From Actinomadura luteofluorescens (GTDB taxonomy: Bacteria > Actinomycetota > Actinomycetes > Streptosporangiales > Streptosporangiaceae): a stretch of 64,000 nucleotides of DNA. Numbering within the stretch: the first letter of the stretch is position 1; each line of letters starts with the position of its first letter. The stretch lies in the NCBI RefSeq assembly GCF_013409365.1, contig NZ_JACCBA010000001.1, positions 9,558,363-9,622,362 of the forward strand. Direction: 5' to 3'. Made by a program: the position numbers and the translations under genes. Positions 8,464-17,614 of this stretch are shown here, one piece after another. The notes beneath the pieces were generated by a model. That model saw only the letters and a program-made list of their open reading frames with translations. It did not search any database and was not told the DNA's origin.

Positions 8464-9414
8464 GTGACCCGCGTCGTCTTCCTGCTCGTCCCCGGCCTGC
8501 ACCTGCTCGACCTGGCCGGGCCCGCCCAGGTGTTCGGGACGGCCGCCGACGCCGGCCTGCCCTACCGGCTCGCCTACGTCGCCGACCACCCCGCACCCGG
8601 GGACCCGCAGGAGACCCCGCACCCCTCCCCCGCGACCGTGCCCACCGCGCAGGGCGTCCCCCTCCAGGCGCCCACCGCCTGGCCCGACCTCACCGCGGGC
8701 GACATCCTCCTGGTCCCCGGATGGCGCTGGGGCCGCGGCGAACCCCACGCCCCGCCCGTCTCCGACCACGCCGCCCGCCGCCTGGCCGGCCACCACGCCG
8801 CGGGCGGCACCGTCGCCAGCGTCTGCGCCGGCGCGTTCGCCCTCGCCCACGCCGGGCTCCTGGACGGGCGCCGCTGCACCACCCACCACCAGCTCCAGGA
8901 CGACCTCGCCCGCCGCCACCCCCGCGCCACCGTCGTCCGCGACGTCCTGTACGTCACCGACGGCCGCGTCATCACCTCCGCCGGCATCGCCTCCGGCATC
9001 GACCTCGCCCTGCACCTGGTCGCCTCCCGGCACGGGCCCGGCGCCGCCGCCCGCACTGCCCGCGCCATGGTCGTGTACGCGCGCCGCAACGGCGACGAAC
9101 CCCAGGCCAGCGCCCTGCTGCGGCACCGCGCCCACGTCAGCGACGCCGTCCACCGCGCCCAGGACCTCATCGACGCCCGCTACGCCCGCCCCCTGCCCCT
9201 GCACGTCCTGGCCGCCGAGGCCGGCGTCAGCGAACGCACCCTCACCCGCCGCTTCACCGCCGTCACCGGCCTGACCCCGCTGCGCTACCAGCAGGAACTG
9301 CGGCTGGAACGCGCCGAGCACCTCATCGGGCAGGGCGCCACCGCCGAGGCCGCCGCCCACGCCGTCGGATTCACCGACGCCCGCATGCTGCGCCGCCTGC
9401 GCGCCCGCACCTGA
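8464..9414 (+). CDS. GlxA-family regulator (DJ-1/PfpI domain plus AraC HTH)
   Basis: A 316-residue transcription factor. Residues ~1-190 form a DJ-1/PfpI-like domain with the nucleophile-elbow sequence SVCAGAFALAHAG; the last ~100 are an AraC-type double helix-turn-helix (PLHVLAAEAGVSERTLTRRF, PLRYQQELRLERAEHLI). The start is GTG 8464, just after the hydrolase stop. It probably senses a metabolite through the DJ-1 domain and controls the operon it sits in. The gene ends 9 nt from the convergent TauE gene, without room for a separate terminator. Confidence 0.92.
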   Translation: MTRVVFLLVPGLHLLDLAGPAQVFGTAADAGLPYRLAYVADHPAPGDPQETPHPSPATVPTAQGVPLQAPTAWPDLTAGDILLVPGWRWGRGEPHAPPVSDHAARRLAGHHAAGGTVASVCAGAFALAHAGLLDGRRCTTHHQLQDDLARRHPRATVVRDVLYVTDGRVITSAGIASGIDLALHLVASRHGPGAAARTARAMVVYARRNGDEPQASALLRHRAHVSDAVHRAQDLIDARYARPLPLHVLAAEAGVSERTLTRRFTAVTGLTPLRYQQELRLERAEHLIGQGATAEAAAHAVGFTDARMLRRLRART

Positions 9415-9423
9415 CCGGGCCGC

Positions 9424-10203
9424 TCAGCCGCGCAACGCCACGTACGGGGCCAGCGCCAGCAGGCTCACCACCAGCGCCCCCCTGAGCGCCCCCGCCGGCA
9501 CCGCCCGGGCGATCACCCACCCCGCCAGGACCCCCGCCAGCTCCGGGACGCCCACCAGCGCCGCCAGCGGCCAGTCGACCGCCCCCGCCGCGACGTACCC
9601 GACCGTCCCGGCACCGGCGATCACCACCGACTGGGCCTGCGCCGCCGCCAGCGCCGACAGCACCGGCACCCCCAGCGCCACCAGCAGCGGAACGCACAGC
9701 ATCGGCCCCCCGACCCCGAACATCGCGCCCGCCGCCGCCACCCCCGCGCCCACCGCCGCGGTCACCCGCCAGCCCGGACCGCCCTCCCCCGAACCGTCCG
9801 CGCCCGGCCCCCGCGCGCCCGGACGCCGGGCGAGGACCAGCACCGCCGTCGCCGCGACCAGCGCCCCCAGCAGCACCCCGAACACCCGGCCCGTCACCAG
9901 CCCGTTCAGCAGCACCCCCACCGGCGTCCCGGCGACCGCGCCCCCGCACAGCAGCACCGCCGTCCGCCGCGCCGGCGGCTCGCGCAGCTGCCCCGACCGC
10001 CAGTACACCGCCGTGCCCAGCACGCCCGTCGCGACGTTGGTGACCAGCGCCGTGCCCGCCACCTGCGCCGGGTCCAGCGGCGTCAGCGCGAACAGTCCCG
10101 CGGTGATCAGCACCCCGCCCGGCCCGACCGCCGTGATCCCGATGCCCGCCGCCACCGCCAGCAGCACCAGCCCCGCCACCACGCCCGGCTCCAGCCCCGT
10201 CAC
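9424..10203 (-). CDS. TauE/SafE-family sulfite/organic-anion exporter
   Basis: A 259-residue polytopic membrane protein with about eight hydrophobic segments in the two-repeat TauE/SafE arrangement. The first repeat begins VGPGGVLITAGLFALTPLDPAQVAGTALVTN and the second has AAGAMFGVGGPMLCVPLLVALGVPVLSALA, showing the duplicated G-x-G-G-x-L/M pattern. It is expected to export sulfite, sulfoacetate or related organic anions across the cytoplasmic membrane. The start is GTG 10203. It is a single-gene unit here and no sulfonate-metabolism gene is adjacent. Confidence 0.9.
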   Translation of the reverse strand: MTGLEPGVVAGLVLLAVAAGIGITAVGPGGVLITAGLFALTPLDPAQVAGTALVTNVATGVLGTAVYWRSGQLREPPARRTAVLLCGGAVAGTPVGVLLNGLVTGRVFGVLLGALVAATAVLVLARRPGARGPGADGSGEGGPGWRVTAAVGAGVAAAGAMFGVGGPMLCVPLLVALGVPVLSALAAAQAQSVVIAGAGTVGYVAAGAVDWPLAALVGVPELAGVLAGWVIARAVPAGALRGALVVSLLALAPYVALRG

Positions 10204-10546
10204 CGGCCCGGCCGCCCTGTGCGCGGCCCCTCATCCCGCGGCGGCGTGCCACCGCACGCCCTCAACCGGTGTGGAGTACCCATTCTCGACATTGTGCGAG
10301 CTTCCCCTCCCCGGTCAACGGCGTCCGGGAAGCCCGAGGCCCGACCCGGCGACAAGCCCGAACCCGGCCGCTGGATGGGCCTCGGCGAAGGGTCCGAACT
10401 CCCCTACGACGTCGGCGTCATCGGCCAGGGGGGAGATGGAGGGACGCGCCCGCGGCGCGGCCCAGGCCCTCGCGTCGTCGCGGGTCTGGGATGCTGCTGT
10501 GCGGACGGGCCCCCGTCCCCCAGGACACCCGGTCAGCGGAGGAACC
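10204..10546. other. 343-nt intergenic region
   Basis: This gap separates the TauE gene start from the YCII gene and should hold both divergent promoters. The segment 10285-10300 is AT-richer than its surroundings. A plus-strand frame across 10219-10530 gives a protein-like stretch (PEPGRWMGLGEGSELPYDVGV) but has no convincing ribosome site or family. I see no tRNA, repeat or strong hairpin. Confidence 0.4.
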
Positions 10547-10897
10547 GTGCGCTACGTGCTGATGATCTGCAGCGACGAGACCGCCGGCACCGACCCCGAG
10601 CAGGCCGCCGCCACCGGCTGCGGCGGCTGGTCGCGGGAGATGGAGCGGCGCGGCGTCATCCGCGGCGGCGCCGGGCTCGCGCCCAGCGACCGGGCCACCA
10701 CCGTCAAGGTCCGCGGCGACGAGGTGCTGCTCACCGACGGGCCCTTCGCCGAGACCAAGGACCAGATCGGCGGGTTCACCGTCATCGAGTGCGGCGGGCT
10801 GCGGGAGGCCGTCGAGATCGCCGCCCGGCACCCCTGGGCCGCCCTCGGCCAGATCGAGATCCGCCCGGTCGAGGAACCGGGCCCCGCGACCGCGTGA
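10547..10897 (+). CDS. YCII-related (DGPF-domain) protein
   Basis: A 116-residue ferredoxin-like alpha/beta-barrel protein of the YCII/DGPF family. It opens RYVLMICSDE and carries the signature DGPFAETK (about residues 64-71). Such proteins are typically encoded directly before ECF42-type sigma factors and are thought to work with them. Here too the stop overlaps the GTG of the following sigma gene (GTGA), but that sigma gene is damaged. The start is GTG 10547. Confidence 0.92.
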   Translation: MRYVLMICSDETAGTDPEQAAATGCGGWSREMERRGVIRGGAGLAPSDRATTVKVRGDEVLLTDGPFAETKDQIGGFTVIECGGLREAVEIAARHPWAALGQIEIRPVEEPGPATA

Positions 10898-11987
10898 CCA
10901 CCCCGCCCGCGGGCGCCGCCGACGCCGTCGCGCGGGCCTTCCGCGCCGAATGGGGTCAGGTCGTGGCCACCCCGCCCGCAAGCTCGCCCAGGCCGCCCGC
11001 ACCGCCGGGACGCCCCCGCCGCCCGAACCGGACGCCTTCGGCGACGACCGGCTGCGGCTGATGTTCACCTGCTGCCATCCCGCGCTGCGCCTCGACGCCC
11101 GCGTCGCCCTCACCCTGCGCACCCTCGCCGGCCTCACCACCGGCGAGATCGCCCGCGCGTTCCTGGTCGAGGAGGCCGCGATGTCCAAACGGATCACCCG
11201 CGCCAAACGCAGGATCCGCGACGCCGGCATCCCCTACCGCGTCCCGCCGCCCGACCTGCTGCCCGAACGCACCACCGCCGTCCTCGGCGTGCTGTACCTG
11301 CTGTTCAACGAGGGCTACAACGCCGCCGGCGGGCAACCGCGGCGCCGCGCGCTGTGCGGGGAGGCGATCGGCCTCGCCCGGCTGCTGGTCTCGCTGCTGC
11401 CCGGCGAGCCCGAGGCGCGCGGCCTGCTGGCCCTGATGCTGCTGCACGACGCCCGCGCCGGCACCCGCACCGACGCCCGCGGCGCGCTGGTCACCCTGGA
11501 GCACCAGGACCGCTCCCGGTGGGACGCCGCCGAGATCGCCGAGGGCGTCGCCCTGCTGGAGGACGCCCTGCGCCCCGCGCCCGGCAGGCCGCCGCCCGGC
11601 CCCTACCAGGTGCAGGCCGCCATCGCCGCCTGCCACGCCACCGCACCCGACGCCGCCGCCACCGACTGGCCCCAGATCGCCGTCCTGTACGGGCGGCTCG
11701 CGGAGCTGGTCCCCTCGCCGGTGGTGCGGCTGAACCGGGCGGTCGCGGTCGCCATGGCCGACGGTCCCGCCGCCGGCCTGGAACTGGTGCGGGACCTGGA
11801 GCGCTCCGGCGCCCTGGACGGCTACCACCTGCTGCCCGCCACCCGCGCCGACCTGCTGCGCCGCATGGGCCGCGACGGCGAGGCCGCCGCCGCCTACCGC
11901 GCCGCCCTGGCCCTGGTCGCCGACGACGCCGAGCGTCGCTACCTCGCCCGCCGCCTCGCCGAGACCGCCCCGCACGATTTCCGCTGA
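10894..11987 (+). pseudogene. ECF42-type sigma factor gene with region-2 deletion and frameshift
   Basis: The first 25 codons from GTG 10894 read like an ECF42 N-terminus (DAVARAFRAEWGQVVAT). Immediately afterwards the frame changes and the homologous sequence resumes with RKLAQAA and DDRLRLMFTCCHPAL from about 10978. The roughly 55-60 residues that should form sigma region 2 are missing. Region 4 (LTTGEIARAFLVEEAAMSKRITRAKRRIRDAGIPY) and the long C-terminal helical extension, including VLYLLFNEGYNAA, are intact in the second frame to 11987. A shortened protein could start at ATG 10950 in that frame, but without region 2 it cannot bind -10 elements or core polymerase normally. Confidence 0.8.
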
Positions 11988-12080
11988 AAAAGGCCGTCCC
12001 GAGGTGTCCGTCGCGGCGCGTCGCGTTCGTCGGTGGGACGAACGGCCGCACAAAGCCGGCCACCTGGGAAGGAACCCCTC

Positions 12081-12872
12081 ATGGACACCACGCACTCCAA
12101 GGACGGCACCCGCATCGCCCTCGACCGGACCGGCGAGGGTCCCGCCCTGATCCATGTCGGCGGCGCCCTCAACGACCGCGGCTCCGGCGCCGCGCTCGCC
12201 GGGCTGCTGGCGCCGCACCGCACCGTCGTGACCTACGACCGCAGGGGACGCGGCGACAGCGGCGACACCCCGCCCTACGCCGTCGAGCGCGAGATCGAGG
12301 ATCTGGCCGCCGTCATCGAGGCCGCCGGCGGGTCCGCCGCGGTGTACGGGATGTCGTCCGGCGCGGTCCTGGCGCTGCGCGCCGCCGCGCACGGCCTGCC
12401 CATCACCCGGCTCGCGCTGTTCGAGCCGCCCTTCAACCCCGCCCACGACGACCGCCTCACCCGCGCCCGCGCCTACAGCACCGAGCTGACCGGCATACTG
12501 GCCGACGGGCGCCGCGGGGACGCCCTCGCCCTGTTCATGACCGCCGTCGGGATGCCGGAGGAGATGGTCGGCCAGATGCGGGGCGCGCCGATGTGGCCCG
12601 CGCTGGAGGCGCTCGCGCCCACCCTCGCCTACGACTCGGCGGTCATGGACGACGCCGCCACGGGCGCCGAGCTGCCGGAGGACCTGCTCGCGAGCGTCAC
12701 CGTCCCGGCCCTGGTGCTGGACGGCGGCGACAGCCCCGCCTGGATGCGCGACATCGCGCGCCGCACCGCGGCGCTCCTGCCCGCCGGGACGCACCGCACC
12801 CTGGACGGCCAGACCCACGACGTCGACCCCGCCGTGCTGGCCCCCGCCCTGGAGCGGTTCCTCACCGGCTGA
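12081..12872 (+). CDS. Alpha/beta-fold hydrolase
   Basis: A 263-residue alpha/beta hydrolase. The nucleophile elbow is YGMSSGAV (S92); the acid is probably the Asp in VLDGGDSP and the base the His in LDGQTHDVDP near residue 250. The oxyanion-side motif (LIHVGGALNDRGS) replaces the common HGxPG. ATG 12081 follows GGGAAGGAA. It sits 93 nt downstream of the disrupted sigma gene; similar hydrolases often follow YCII/ECF42 pairs. The substrate is unknown. Confidence 0.88.
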   Translation: MDTTHSKDGTRIALDRTGEGPALIHVGGALNDRGSGAALAGLLAPHRTVVTYDRRGRGDSGDTPPYAVEREIEDLAAVIEAAGGSAAVYGMSSGAVLALRAAAHGLPITRLALFEPPFNPAHDDRLTRARAYSTELTGILADGRRGDALALFMTAVGMPEEMVGQMRGAPMWPALEALAPTLAYDSAVMDDAATGAELPEDLLASVTVPALVLDGGDSPAWMRDIARRTAALLPAGTHRTLDGQTHDVDPAVLAPALERFLTG

Positions 12873-12894
12873 GCCGCCCGCACGGCGGGAACGG

Positions 12895-13518
12895 TCAGGG
12901 GACGGGCACCTCGATGTGGCCGGGCGCGCCGCGCCGCGTCCAGGCGCGGCCGGCCGTGACCTCCGCGGCCCACGCCTCGAACGCCTCCAGCTCCGGGACG
13001 GGCACCGCCACGTCGGCCTGCACGCCCGTCCCGTAGCGGACGTCGCCGGGCTGGTGGCCGCGGGCGTGCAGGTCGCCCAGGAATCGTCCCGCCAGGGCGT
13101 GGTCCACGCCGACGGTGACCGTCACCACCGGGCGCAGCTCCACGACCCCGACGGCGTCGAGGGCGGCGGAGACCGCCTGCCCGTAGGCGCGCACCAGGCC
13201 GCCCGCGCCGAGCTTCACCCCGCCGAAGTAGCGGGTGACGACCGCGGCGGTGCCGGTCAGCCCGCGCCGCACCAGCACCTCCAGCATCGGGATCCCGGCC
13301 GTCCCGGCCGGCTCGCCGTCGTCGCTGCTCTTGGTGATCTCGCCGTGCTCGCCGACGACGTAGGCGGTGCAGTTGTGGGTGGCGTCGCGGTGCGCCCGCC
13401 GGTGCGCGGCGATGAACGCCGTCGCCTCGGCCTCGTCTGCGGCGCGGGCGAGCGTGCAGGCGAACCGGGACCTGCGGACTTCCAGCTCCACCGAGCCGCC
13501 GTGTCTGATCGTGCGCAT
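12895..13518 (-). CDS. YigZ/IMPACT-family protein
   Basis: A 207-residue protein with the N-terminal UPF0029/IMPACT domain, recognisable from THNCTAYVVGEHGEITKSSD, DDGEPAGTAG and RYFGGVKLGAGGLVRAYG. A C-terminal ferredoxin-like domain follows (about 140-207). Bacterial YigZ is implicated in translation-linked or RNA-related functions; the exact activity is unsettled. It is convergent with the hydrolase gene. Upstream of its start lies the dispersed repeat at 13591-13776. Confidence 0.92.
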   Translation of the reverse strand: MRTIRHGGSVELEVRRSRFACTLARAADEAEATAFIAAHRRAHRDATHNCTAYVVGEHGEITKSSDDGEPAGTAGIPMLEVLVRRGLTGTAAVVTRYFGGVKLGAGGLVRAYGQAVSAALDAVGVVELRPVVTVTVGVDHALAGRFLGDLHARGHQPGDVRYGTGVQADVAVPVPELEAFEAWAAEVTAGRAWTRRGAPGHIEVPVP

Positions 13519-13590
13519 GGCGGCTGCGAGTCTACGGCCGCGCCGCCCGGGCGCGGGCTAGGACCTGTCGCAAGGTGGCCCCGGCCATGC

Positions 13591-13776
13591 CGCGCGAACG
13601 CGTGACCTGGCCGGTGGAGCGAAGCCGGAGGCGAGCGGAGCCGGCCAGATCGCGAAGCGATGCCGCGTTCGCCCAGTGCCGGTCACGTAGCGAGCCGCAA
13701 GGCGAGCGAAGTGGGCCGGGACTGAATCAACACAGCCGCAAGGCGAGCGAAGTGGGCCGGGGCTTTGAAACACAAC
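13591..13776. repeat. Dispersed intergenic repeat, copy A
   Basis: This block shares ordered, near-identical segments with 33670-33801: CGCGCGAACGCGTGACCT, GCGAAGCCGGAGGCGAGCGG, GATCGCG, GTTCGCCCAG, GGTCACGTAGCGAGCC, GGCGAGCG and GTGGGCCGGGACTG, ending GAAAC-CAAC just before a CTAG that supplies the stop of the minus-strand gene. Copy A is longer because it carries an extra GCGAAGC segment and an internal duplication. It has no believable gene and no flanking target duplication. It is probably an actinomycete REP-like or mobile non-coding element. Confidence 0.8.
13693..13761 (+). repeat. Two direct 28-nt copies inside repeat A
   Basis: The 28-nt unit that starts AGCCGCAAGGCGAGCG and ends GTGGGCCGGG occurs at 13693-13720 and again at 13734-13761, separated by 13 nt. 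The second copy of the dispersed repeat (near 33768-33786) has only one version of it, so the duplication is specific to copy A. Confidence 0.85.
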
Positions 13777-14556
13777 CTAGACCAGGTCGACGAGGTCGGC
13801 GATGGACGCCACGACGCGGTGCGGGCGGAACGGGAAGCGGGCGATCTCGTCCTTGCGGGTGACGCCGGTCAGCACCAGGATCGTCTCCAGCCCGGCCTCG
13901 ACGCCGGCGACGATGTCGGTGTCCATGCGGTCGCCGATCATCGCGGTGCTCTCGCTGTGCCCGCCGACCACGTTCAGCGCCGTGCGCATCATCAGCGGGT
14001 TCGGCTTGCCGACGAAGTAGGGGTCCACCCCCGTCGCCCGGGTGATCATCGCGGCGACGGCGCCGCACGCCGGCAGCGAGCCCTCCGGGGACGGGCCGAT
14101 CGGGTCGGGGTTGGTCGCCACGAACCGGGCGCCGCCCTCGATCAGCCGGATCGCGCGGGTGATCTGGGAGAAGCTGTAGGTGCGGGTCTCGCCGAGCACC
14201 ACGTAGTCGGGGTCGATGTCGGTGAGGACGAAGTCGGCCTCGTGCAGCGCCGTCGTCAGGCCCGCCTCCCCGATCACGTACGCCGACCCCTCGGGGCGCT
14301 GGTCGGCCAGGAAACGGGCGGTGGCCAGCGCGGAGGTCCAGATCGACTCGGCCGGGACGGCCAGCCCCGCCGCCGCCAGGCGGGCCGACAGGTCCCGCCG
14401 GGTGTAGATCGAGTTGTTGGTCAGGATGAGGAACGGCTTTCCGGACGCCGCCAGGCGGCGGACGAACTCCTCGGCGCCGGGGACGGGCCGGCCCTCGTGC
14501 ACGAGGACGCCGTCCATGTCCGACAGCCAGTACTCGATCGGCTTGCGCTCGGTCAT
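13777..14556 (-). CDS. HAD-IIA family phosphatase (NagD-like)
   Basis: A 259-residue HAD hydrolase. Motif I is LSDMDGVL (D13 nucleophile, D15), motif II is ILTNNS, and motif III/IV is KPNPLMM followed by IGDRMDTDI. The cap is of type C2, inserted between motifs II and III, as in NagD and phosphoglycolate or p-nitrophenyl phosphatases. ATG 14556 gives the standard N-terminus; an upstream extension is open but has no family character. Its last codons abut the dispersed repeat, whose terminal CTAG provides the stop codon. Confidence 0.92.
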   Translation of the reverse strand: MTERKPIEYWLSDMDGVLVHEGRPVPGAEEFVRRLAASGKPFLILTNNSIYTRRDLSARLAAAGLAVPAESIWTSALATARFLADQRPEGSAYVIGEAGLTTALHEADFVLTDIDPDYVVLGETRTYSFSQITRAIRLIEGGARFVATNPDPIGPSPEGSLPACGAVAAMITRATGVDPYFVGKPNPLMMRTALNVVGGHSESTAMIGDRMDTDIVAGVEAGLETILVLTGVTRKDEIARFPFRPHRVVASIADLVDLV

Positions 14557-14637
14557 GCCCCCATTGTCGCAGGCAGGGATCTTCCCTGGGACCGTCCGCC
14601 GGGACCGTTCTCCCCCGGGCCCGGCGGCGCGGGGGCG

Positions 14638-14667
14638 TTGACCCGCGTGTGACGTGGACCATACATT
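14638..14667 (+). promoter_or_regulatory. Candidate sigma-70-type promoter
   Basis: TTGACC (14638-14643) and TACATT (14662-14667) are separated by 18 nt in a locally AT-richer patch upstream of the acyl-CoA ligase gene. Start of transcription would fall near 14675, leaving a leader of about 70 nt. Assigned by motif only. Confidence 0.5.
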
Positions 14668-14743
14668 CTCGGACACGGCGCACCGAATCATGTTCGGCGG
14701 ACGGGTCGCCCGGCGGTGCGCCCCACCCCGCGGGAGGCGCGAC

Positions 14744-16540
14744 GTGCAGGATCGGGACGTGCAGGACACCGGGCGGCCGGCGGGCACCGGAATGGCCGGC
14801 AACGGGATGGCGGGCCCCAGACTGGCGAGCATCGCCGAGGTCAGGGCCGCGATGACGGCGCCGGGGCAGCCGTTCGAGATGGACGAGGCCCGGATCCGCG
14901 GCGTCCGGACCCGGGTGTGGAAGAACGCCCCGCCCACGCTGCGCGACGTCCTGGAGATCTCCCGCCTCCACGGCGACAAGGACTTCCTGGTCTACGGGGA
15001 CGACCGGCTCACCTTCGCCGAGCACCGCGCGCGGGCGGCCGCGTTCGCGCGGCGGCTCGTCGACCGGTACGGGATCGCCAAGGGCGACCGGGTCGCGATC
15101 GCCATGCGCAACTACCCCGAGTGGTCGGTGGCCTTCTTCGGCGCCGCGGTCGCCGGGGCCGTCGTGGTCCCGCTGAACGCCTGGTGGAGCGCCGCGGAAC
15201 TGGAGTACGGGCTGGCCGACAGCGGCGCCAAGGTCCTGGTCGCCGACGCCGAGCGCGCCGAGCGGCTCGCCGGGGTGCTGCCGGGCCTGGGCGTGGCGTG
15301 CCTGGTCGCGAGGGCGGACGGCGCCGTGCCCGCGGGAGCGGAGGCGTTCGAGGACGCCGCCGGCGCCGCCGGAGACCCGGCCGACGCGACCCTGCCCGAC
15401 ATGACTCTGCCCGACGTGCCGCTCGGTCCCGAGGACGATGCCACGATCTTCTACACCTCCGGCACCACCGGACGGCCCAAGGGCGCCCTCGGAACGCACC
15501 GCAACATCGCCGGCAACCCCATCAGCCTCGCCTACGGGATCATGTCGGCGGGGGTGCGCGCCGGCCGCACGGTCGAGGAGCTCGCGACGCCGCAGCCGCG
15601 CGTGACGCTGCTGAGCGTCCCGTTCTTCCACGCCACCGGCTGCCACTCGGTGCTGGTGTCCAGCGCCCTGCAGGGCGGCACCGTGGTGCTGATGTACAAG
15701 TGGGACGTCCGCCGGGCGCTGGAGCTGATCGAGCGGGAGAGGGTCACCGGGTTCGGCGGCGTGCCGACGATGGCGTGGCAGGTGCTGACCTCCCCCGAGT
15801 TCGGCGAGTTCGACACCTCCAGCCTCACCGGCGTCAGCTACGGCGGCGCGCCCGCCGCGCCCGCCCTCGTCGACAAGATCAGGGAGCGGCTGCCCGAGCG
15901 GATGCCCGGCAACGGCTACGGCCTCACCGAGACCTCCTCGGTCACCACCTACAACGGCGGCGTGAACTACCTGGAGCGGCCCGAGAGCGTCGGCCCGCCC
16001 GTCGCGGTCTGCGACGTCCGGGTCGTGGGGCCCGCCGGGGAGGAGCTGCCGGCCGGCGAGGTCGGCGAGCTGCTCATCAAGGGGCCCAACGTCATCAAGG
16101 GCTACTGGAACAAGCCCGAGGCGACCGCCGCGGCGTTCGTGGACGGCTGGTTCCACAGCGGCGACCTGGCCCGCCTGGACGCCGACGGGTTCGTCTACAT
16201 CGTCGACCGGGCCAAGGACATGCTGATCCGCGGCGGCGAGAACATCTACTGCGCCGAGGTCGAGGCCGCCCTCTACGAGCATCCCGCCGTCGCCGACTGC
16301 GCCGTGATCGGCGTCCCGCACCAGGTGCTCGGCGAGGAGGTCGGCGCGGTGATCGTGCCGCGCCCCGGCGCCGCGGTGTCCGAGCGCGAGCTCCGGGAGT
16401 TCCTGGGCGGGCGGATCGCGGCGTTCAAGGTGCCCGTGCACGTGTGGTTCCGGGAGGAGGGCCTGCCCCGCAACCCCGGCGGCAAGATCCTCAAGACGCG
16501 GCTGCGGGAGGAGCTGCTCGCCCGCCCGCCGGTATCGTGA
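14744..16540 (+). CDS. Acyl-CoA/AMP ligase (adenylate-forming enzyme)
   Basis: A ~598-residue class I adenylate-forming enzyme that activates a carboxylic acid as acyl-AMP and then as its CoA thioester. Visible motifs: the P-loop [12 protein letters not shown], then GYGLTETSS, the hinge-region [23 protein letters not shown], and the A10 lysine context [18 protein letters not shown] 14744 is chosen because GGGAGG lies 6 nt upstream; ATG 14792 or 14807 are alternatives without a good ribosome site. The enzyme is of the medium/long-chain fatty acid type. It is probably co-transcribed with RidA, whose start is only 4 nt past the stop. Confidence 0.9.
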   Translation: MQDRDVQDTGRPAGTGMAGNGMAGPRLASIAEVRAAMTAPGQPFEMDEARIRGVRTRVWKNAPPTLRDVLEISRLHGDKDFLVYGDDRLTFAEHRARAAAFARRLVDRYGIAKGDRVAIAMRNYPEWSVAFFGAAVAGAVVVPLNAWWSAAELEYGLADSGAKVLVADAERAERLAGVLPGLGVACLVARADGAVPAGAEAFEDAAGAAGDPADATLPDMTLPDVPLGPEDDATIFYTSGTTGRPKGALGTHRNIAGNPISLAYGIMSAGVRAGRTVEELATPQPRVTLLSVPFFHATGCHSVLVSSALQGGTVVLMYKWDVRRALELIERERVTGFGGVPTMAWQVLTSPEFGEFDTSSLTGVSYGGAPAAPALVDKIRERLPERMPGNGYGLTETSSVTTYNGGVNYLERPESVGPPVAVCDVRVVGPAGEELPAGEVGELLIKGPNVIKGYWNKPEATAAAFVDGWFHSGDLARLDADGFVYIVDRAKDMLIRGGENIYCAEVEAALYEHPAVADCAVIGVPHQVLGEEVGAVIVPRPGAAVSERELREFLGGRIAAFKVPVHVWFREEGLPRNPGGKILKTRLREELLARPPVS

Positions 16541-16544
16541 TCTT

Positions 16545-16967
16545 GTGATGAGCGACGAGCCGGGCCCCGCCCACCGCCAGATCGACGCGCCGGGCCTTCC
16601 GCCCGGCCCCGGGTACAGCCATGCCGTCTCCGTCGACGTGCCGGGCCGGCTGGTGGTGATCAGCGGGCAGATCCCGCTGGACTCGGACGGGAACCTGGTC
16701 GGCCCCGGCGACCTGGAGGCCCAGACCCGGCAGGTGTTCGCCAACCTGGAGACCGCGCTCACCGCCGCGGGCGCCCGCTGGGAGCACGTCGTGCGGCTCG
16801 GCTACTTCCTGCGGGACGCCGGCGGCGCCCCGGTCGTGCGCGCCGTGCGCGCCGAGTTCGTCCCCGCGGGCGTCGCGCCCGCCGCGTCGCTGGTCGAGGT
16901 GTCGCGCCTGGTCCGCGACGACCTGCTGGTGGAGATCGAGGCCCTCGCCGTCGTCCCCGCGGGCTGA
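16545..16967 (+). CDS. RidA-family (YjgF/YER057c) protein
   Basis: A ~140-residue RidA-superfamily protein. Diagnostic segments are RLVVISGQIPLDSDGN, QTRQVFANLETALTAAG and the C-terminal LVEIEALAV. In canonical RidA a conserved Arg near the C-terminus (about R105) binds the 2-aminoacrylate carboxylate. Here the equivalent stretch is PAASLVEVSRLVRDDLLVE without the usual R-x-C/A-V pattern, so it may be a non-deaminase subfamily member. Start may be GTG 16545 or ATG 16548. Confidence 0.88.
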   Translation: MMSDEPGPAHRQIDAPGLPPGPGYSHAVSVDVPGRLVVISGQIPLDSDGNLVGPGDLEAQTRQVFANLETALTAAGARWEHVVRLGYFLRDAGGAPVVRAVRAEFVPAGVAPAASLVEVSRLVRDDLLVEIEALAVVPAG

Positions 16968-16990
16968 CGGGCGCCCGGGCCGGACGCGCG

Positions 16991-17022
16991 ACGGGGCGCC
17001 CCCACCGGTGGGGGCGCCCCGT
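16991..17022. terminator. Bidirectional hairpin between ridA-like and terD-like genes
   Basis: A perfect 32-nt palindrome: a 16-nt arm ACGGGGCGCCCCCACC followed directly by its reverse complement. It lies between convergent genes ending at 16967 and 17039. No T-tract follows, which is normal for actinomycete terminators. Confidence 0.8.
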
Positions 17023-17038
17023 CCACGTGCGGAGAGGG

Positions 17039-17614
17039 TCAGACGTTCACCCCGAAGTCGGAGGCGATGCCCGACAGGCCCGAGGCGTAGCCCTGGCCCA
17101 CCGCGCGGAACTTCCACTCGGCGCCGTTGCGGTAGAGCTCGCCGAACACCATCGCGGTCTCGGTCGAGGCGTCCTCCGACAGGTCGTAGCGCGCGATCTC
17201 GCTGTTGTCGGCCTGGTTCACCACGCGGATGAAGGCGTTGCGGACCTGCCCGAAGCTCTGCTGGCGCTTGTCGGCGTCGTAGATCGACACCGGGAACACG
17301 ATCTTGGCGATCTCGGCGGGGACGGTGTTCAGGTTCACCTTGATCGCCTCGTCGTCGCCCTCGCCCTCACCGGTGAGGTTGTCGCCGGTGTGCTCGACCG
17401 AACCGTCGGGGCTCTTGAGGTTGTTGAAGAACACGAAGTGCTGGTCCGACAGGACCTTGTTCTCCGCCGAGCACAGCAGGGCGCTGGCGTCCAGGTCGAA
17501 GTCGGTTCCGGTCGTGGTCCGCACGTCCCACCCCAGACCAACCACGACGGCGGTCAGTCCGGGGGCCTCCTTGGTCAGCGAGACGTTGCCGCCCTTGCTC
17601 AGACTGACTCCCAC
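17039..17614 (-). CDS. TerD-family stress protein
   Basis: A 191-residue TerD-domain protein. It shows [18 protein letters not shown], the Asp-rich calcium-binding stretch [11 protein letters not shown], a second acidic segment ([13 protein letters not shown]) and [26 protein letters not shown] 17614 is preferred because GGAGGT lies 7 nt upstream and the length equals that of typical TerD. TerD proteins bind Ca2+ and are linked to tellurite and general stress resistance. No other ter gene is near, so tellurite resistance cannot be inferred. Base composition is milder than its neighbours, as is usual for this conserved family. Confidence 0.93.
   Translation of the reverse strand: MGVSLSKGGNVSLTKEAPGLTAVVVGLGWDVRTTTGTDFDLDASALLCSAENKVLSDQHFVFFNNLKSPDGSVEHTGDNLTGEGEGDDEAIKVNLNTVPAEIAKIVFPVSIYDADKRQQSFGQVRNAFIRVVNQADNSEIARYDLSEDASTETAMVFGELYRNGAEWKFRAVGQGYASGLSGIASDFGVNV

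Noticed and set aside
10219..10546. Plus-strand frame upstream of the YCII gene as a separate gene
   Set aside because: It lacks a ribosome site and family match, changes character along its length and covers the likely promoter region.
13558..13773. Open frames inside the dispersed repeat as small genes (also at 33516-33800)
   Set aside because: They are Arg/Ala-rich, change with each repeat copy, lack ribosome sites and follow the repeat rather than any protein family.
13591..13776. Dispersed repeat as an insertion sequence
   Set aside because: No transposase, no terminal inverted repeats and no target duplication are visible at either copy.
14654..14743. A longer N-terminus for the acyl-CoA ligase starting at 14654
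   Set aside because: It would begin inside the candidate -10 element, and family members start close to the [11 protein letters not shown] segment; GTG 14744 has the better ribosome site.
17039..17614. TerD gene as evidence of a tellurite-resistance operon
   Set aside because: No terA, terB, terC, terE or terF neighbour is present; lone TerD paralogues are common in actinomycetes.
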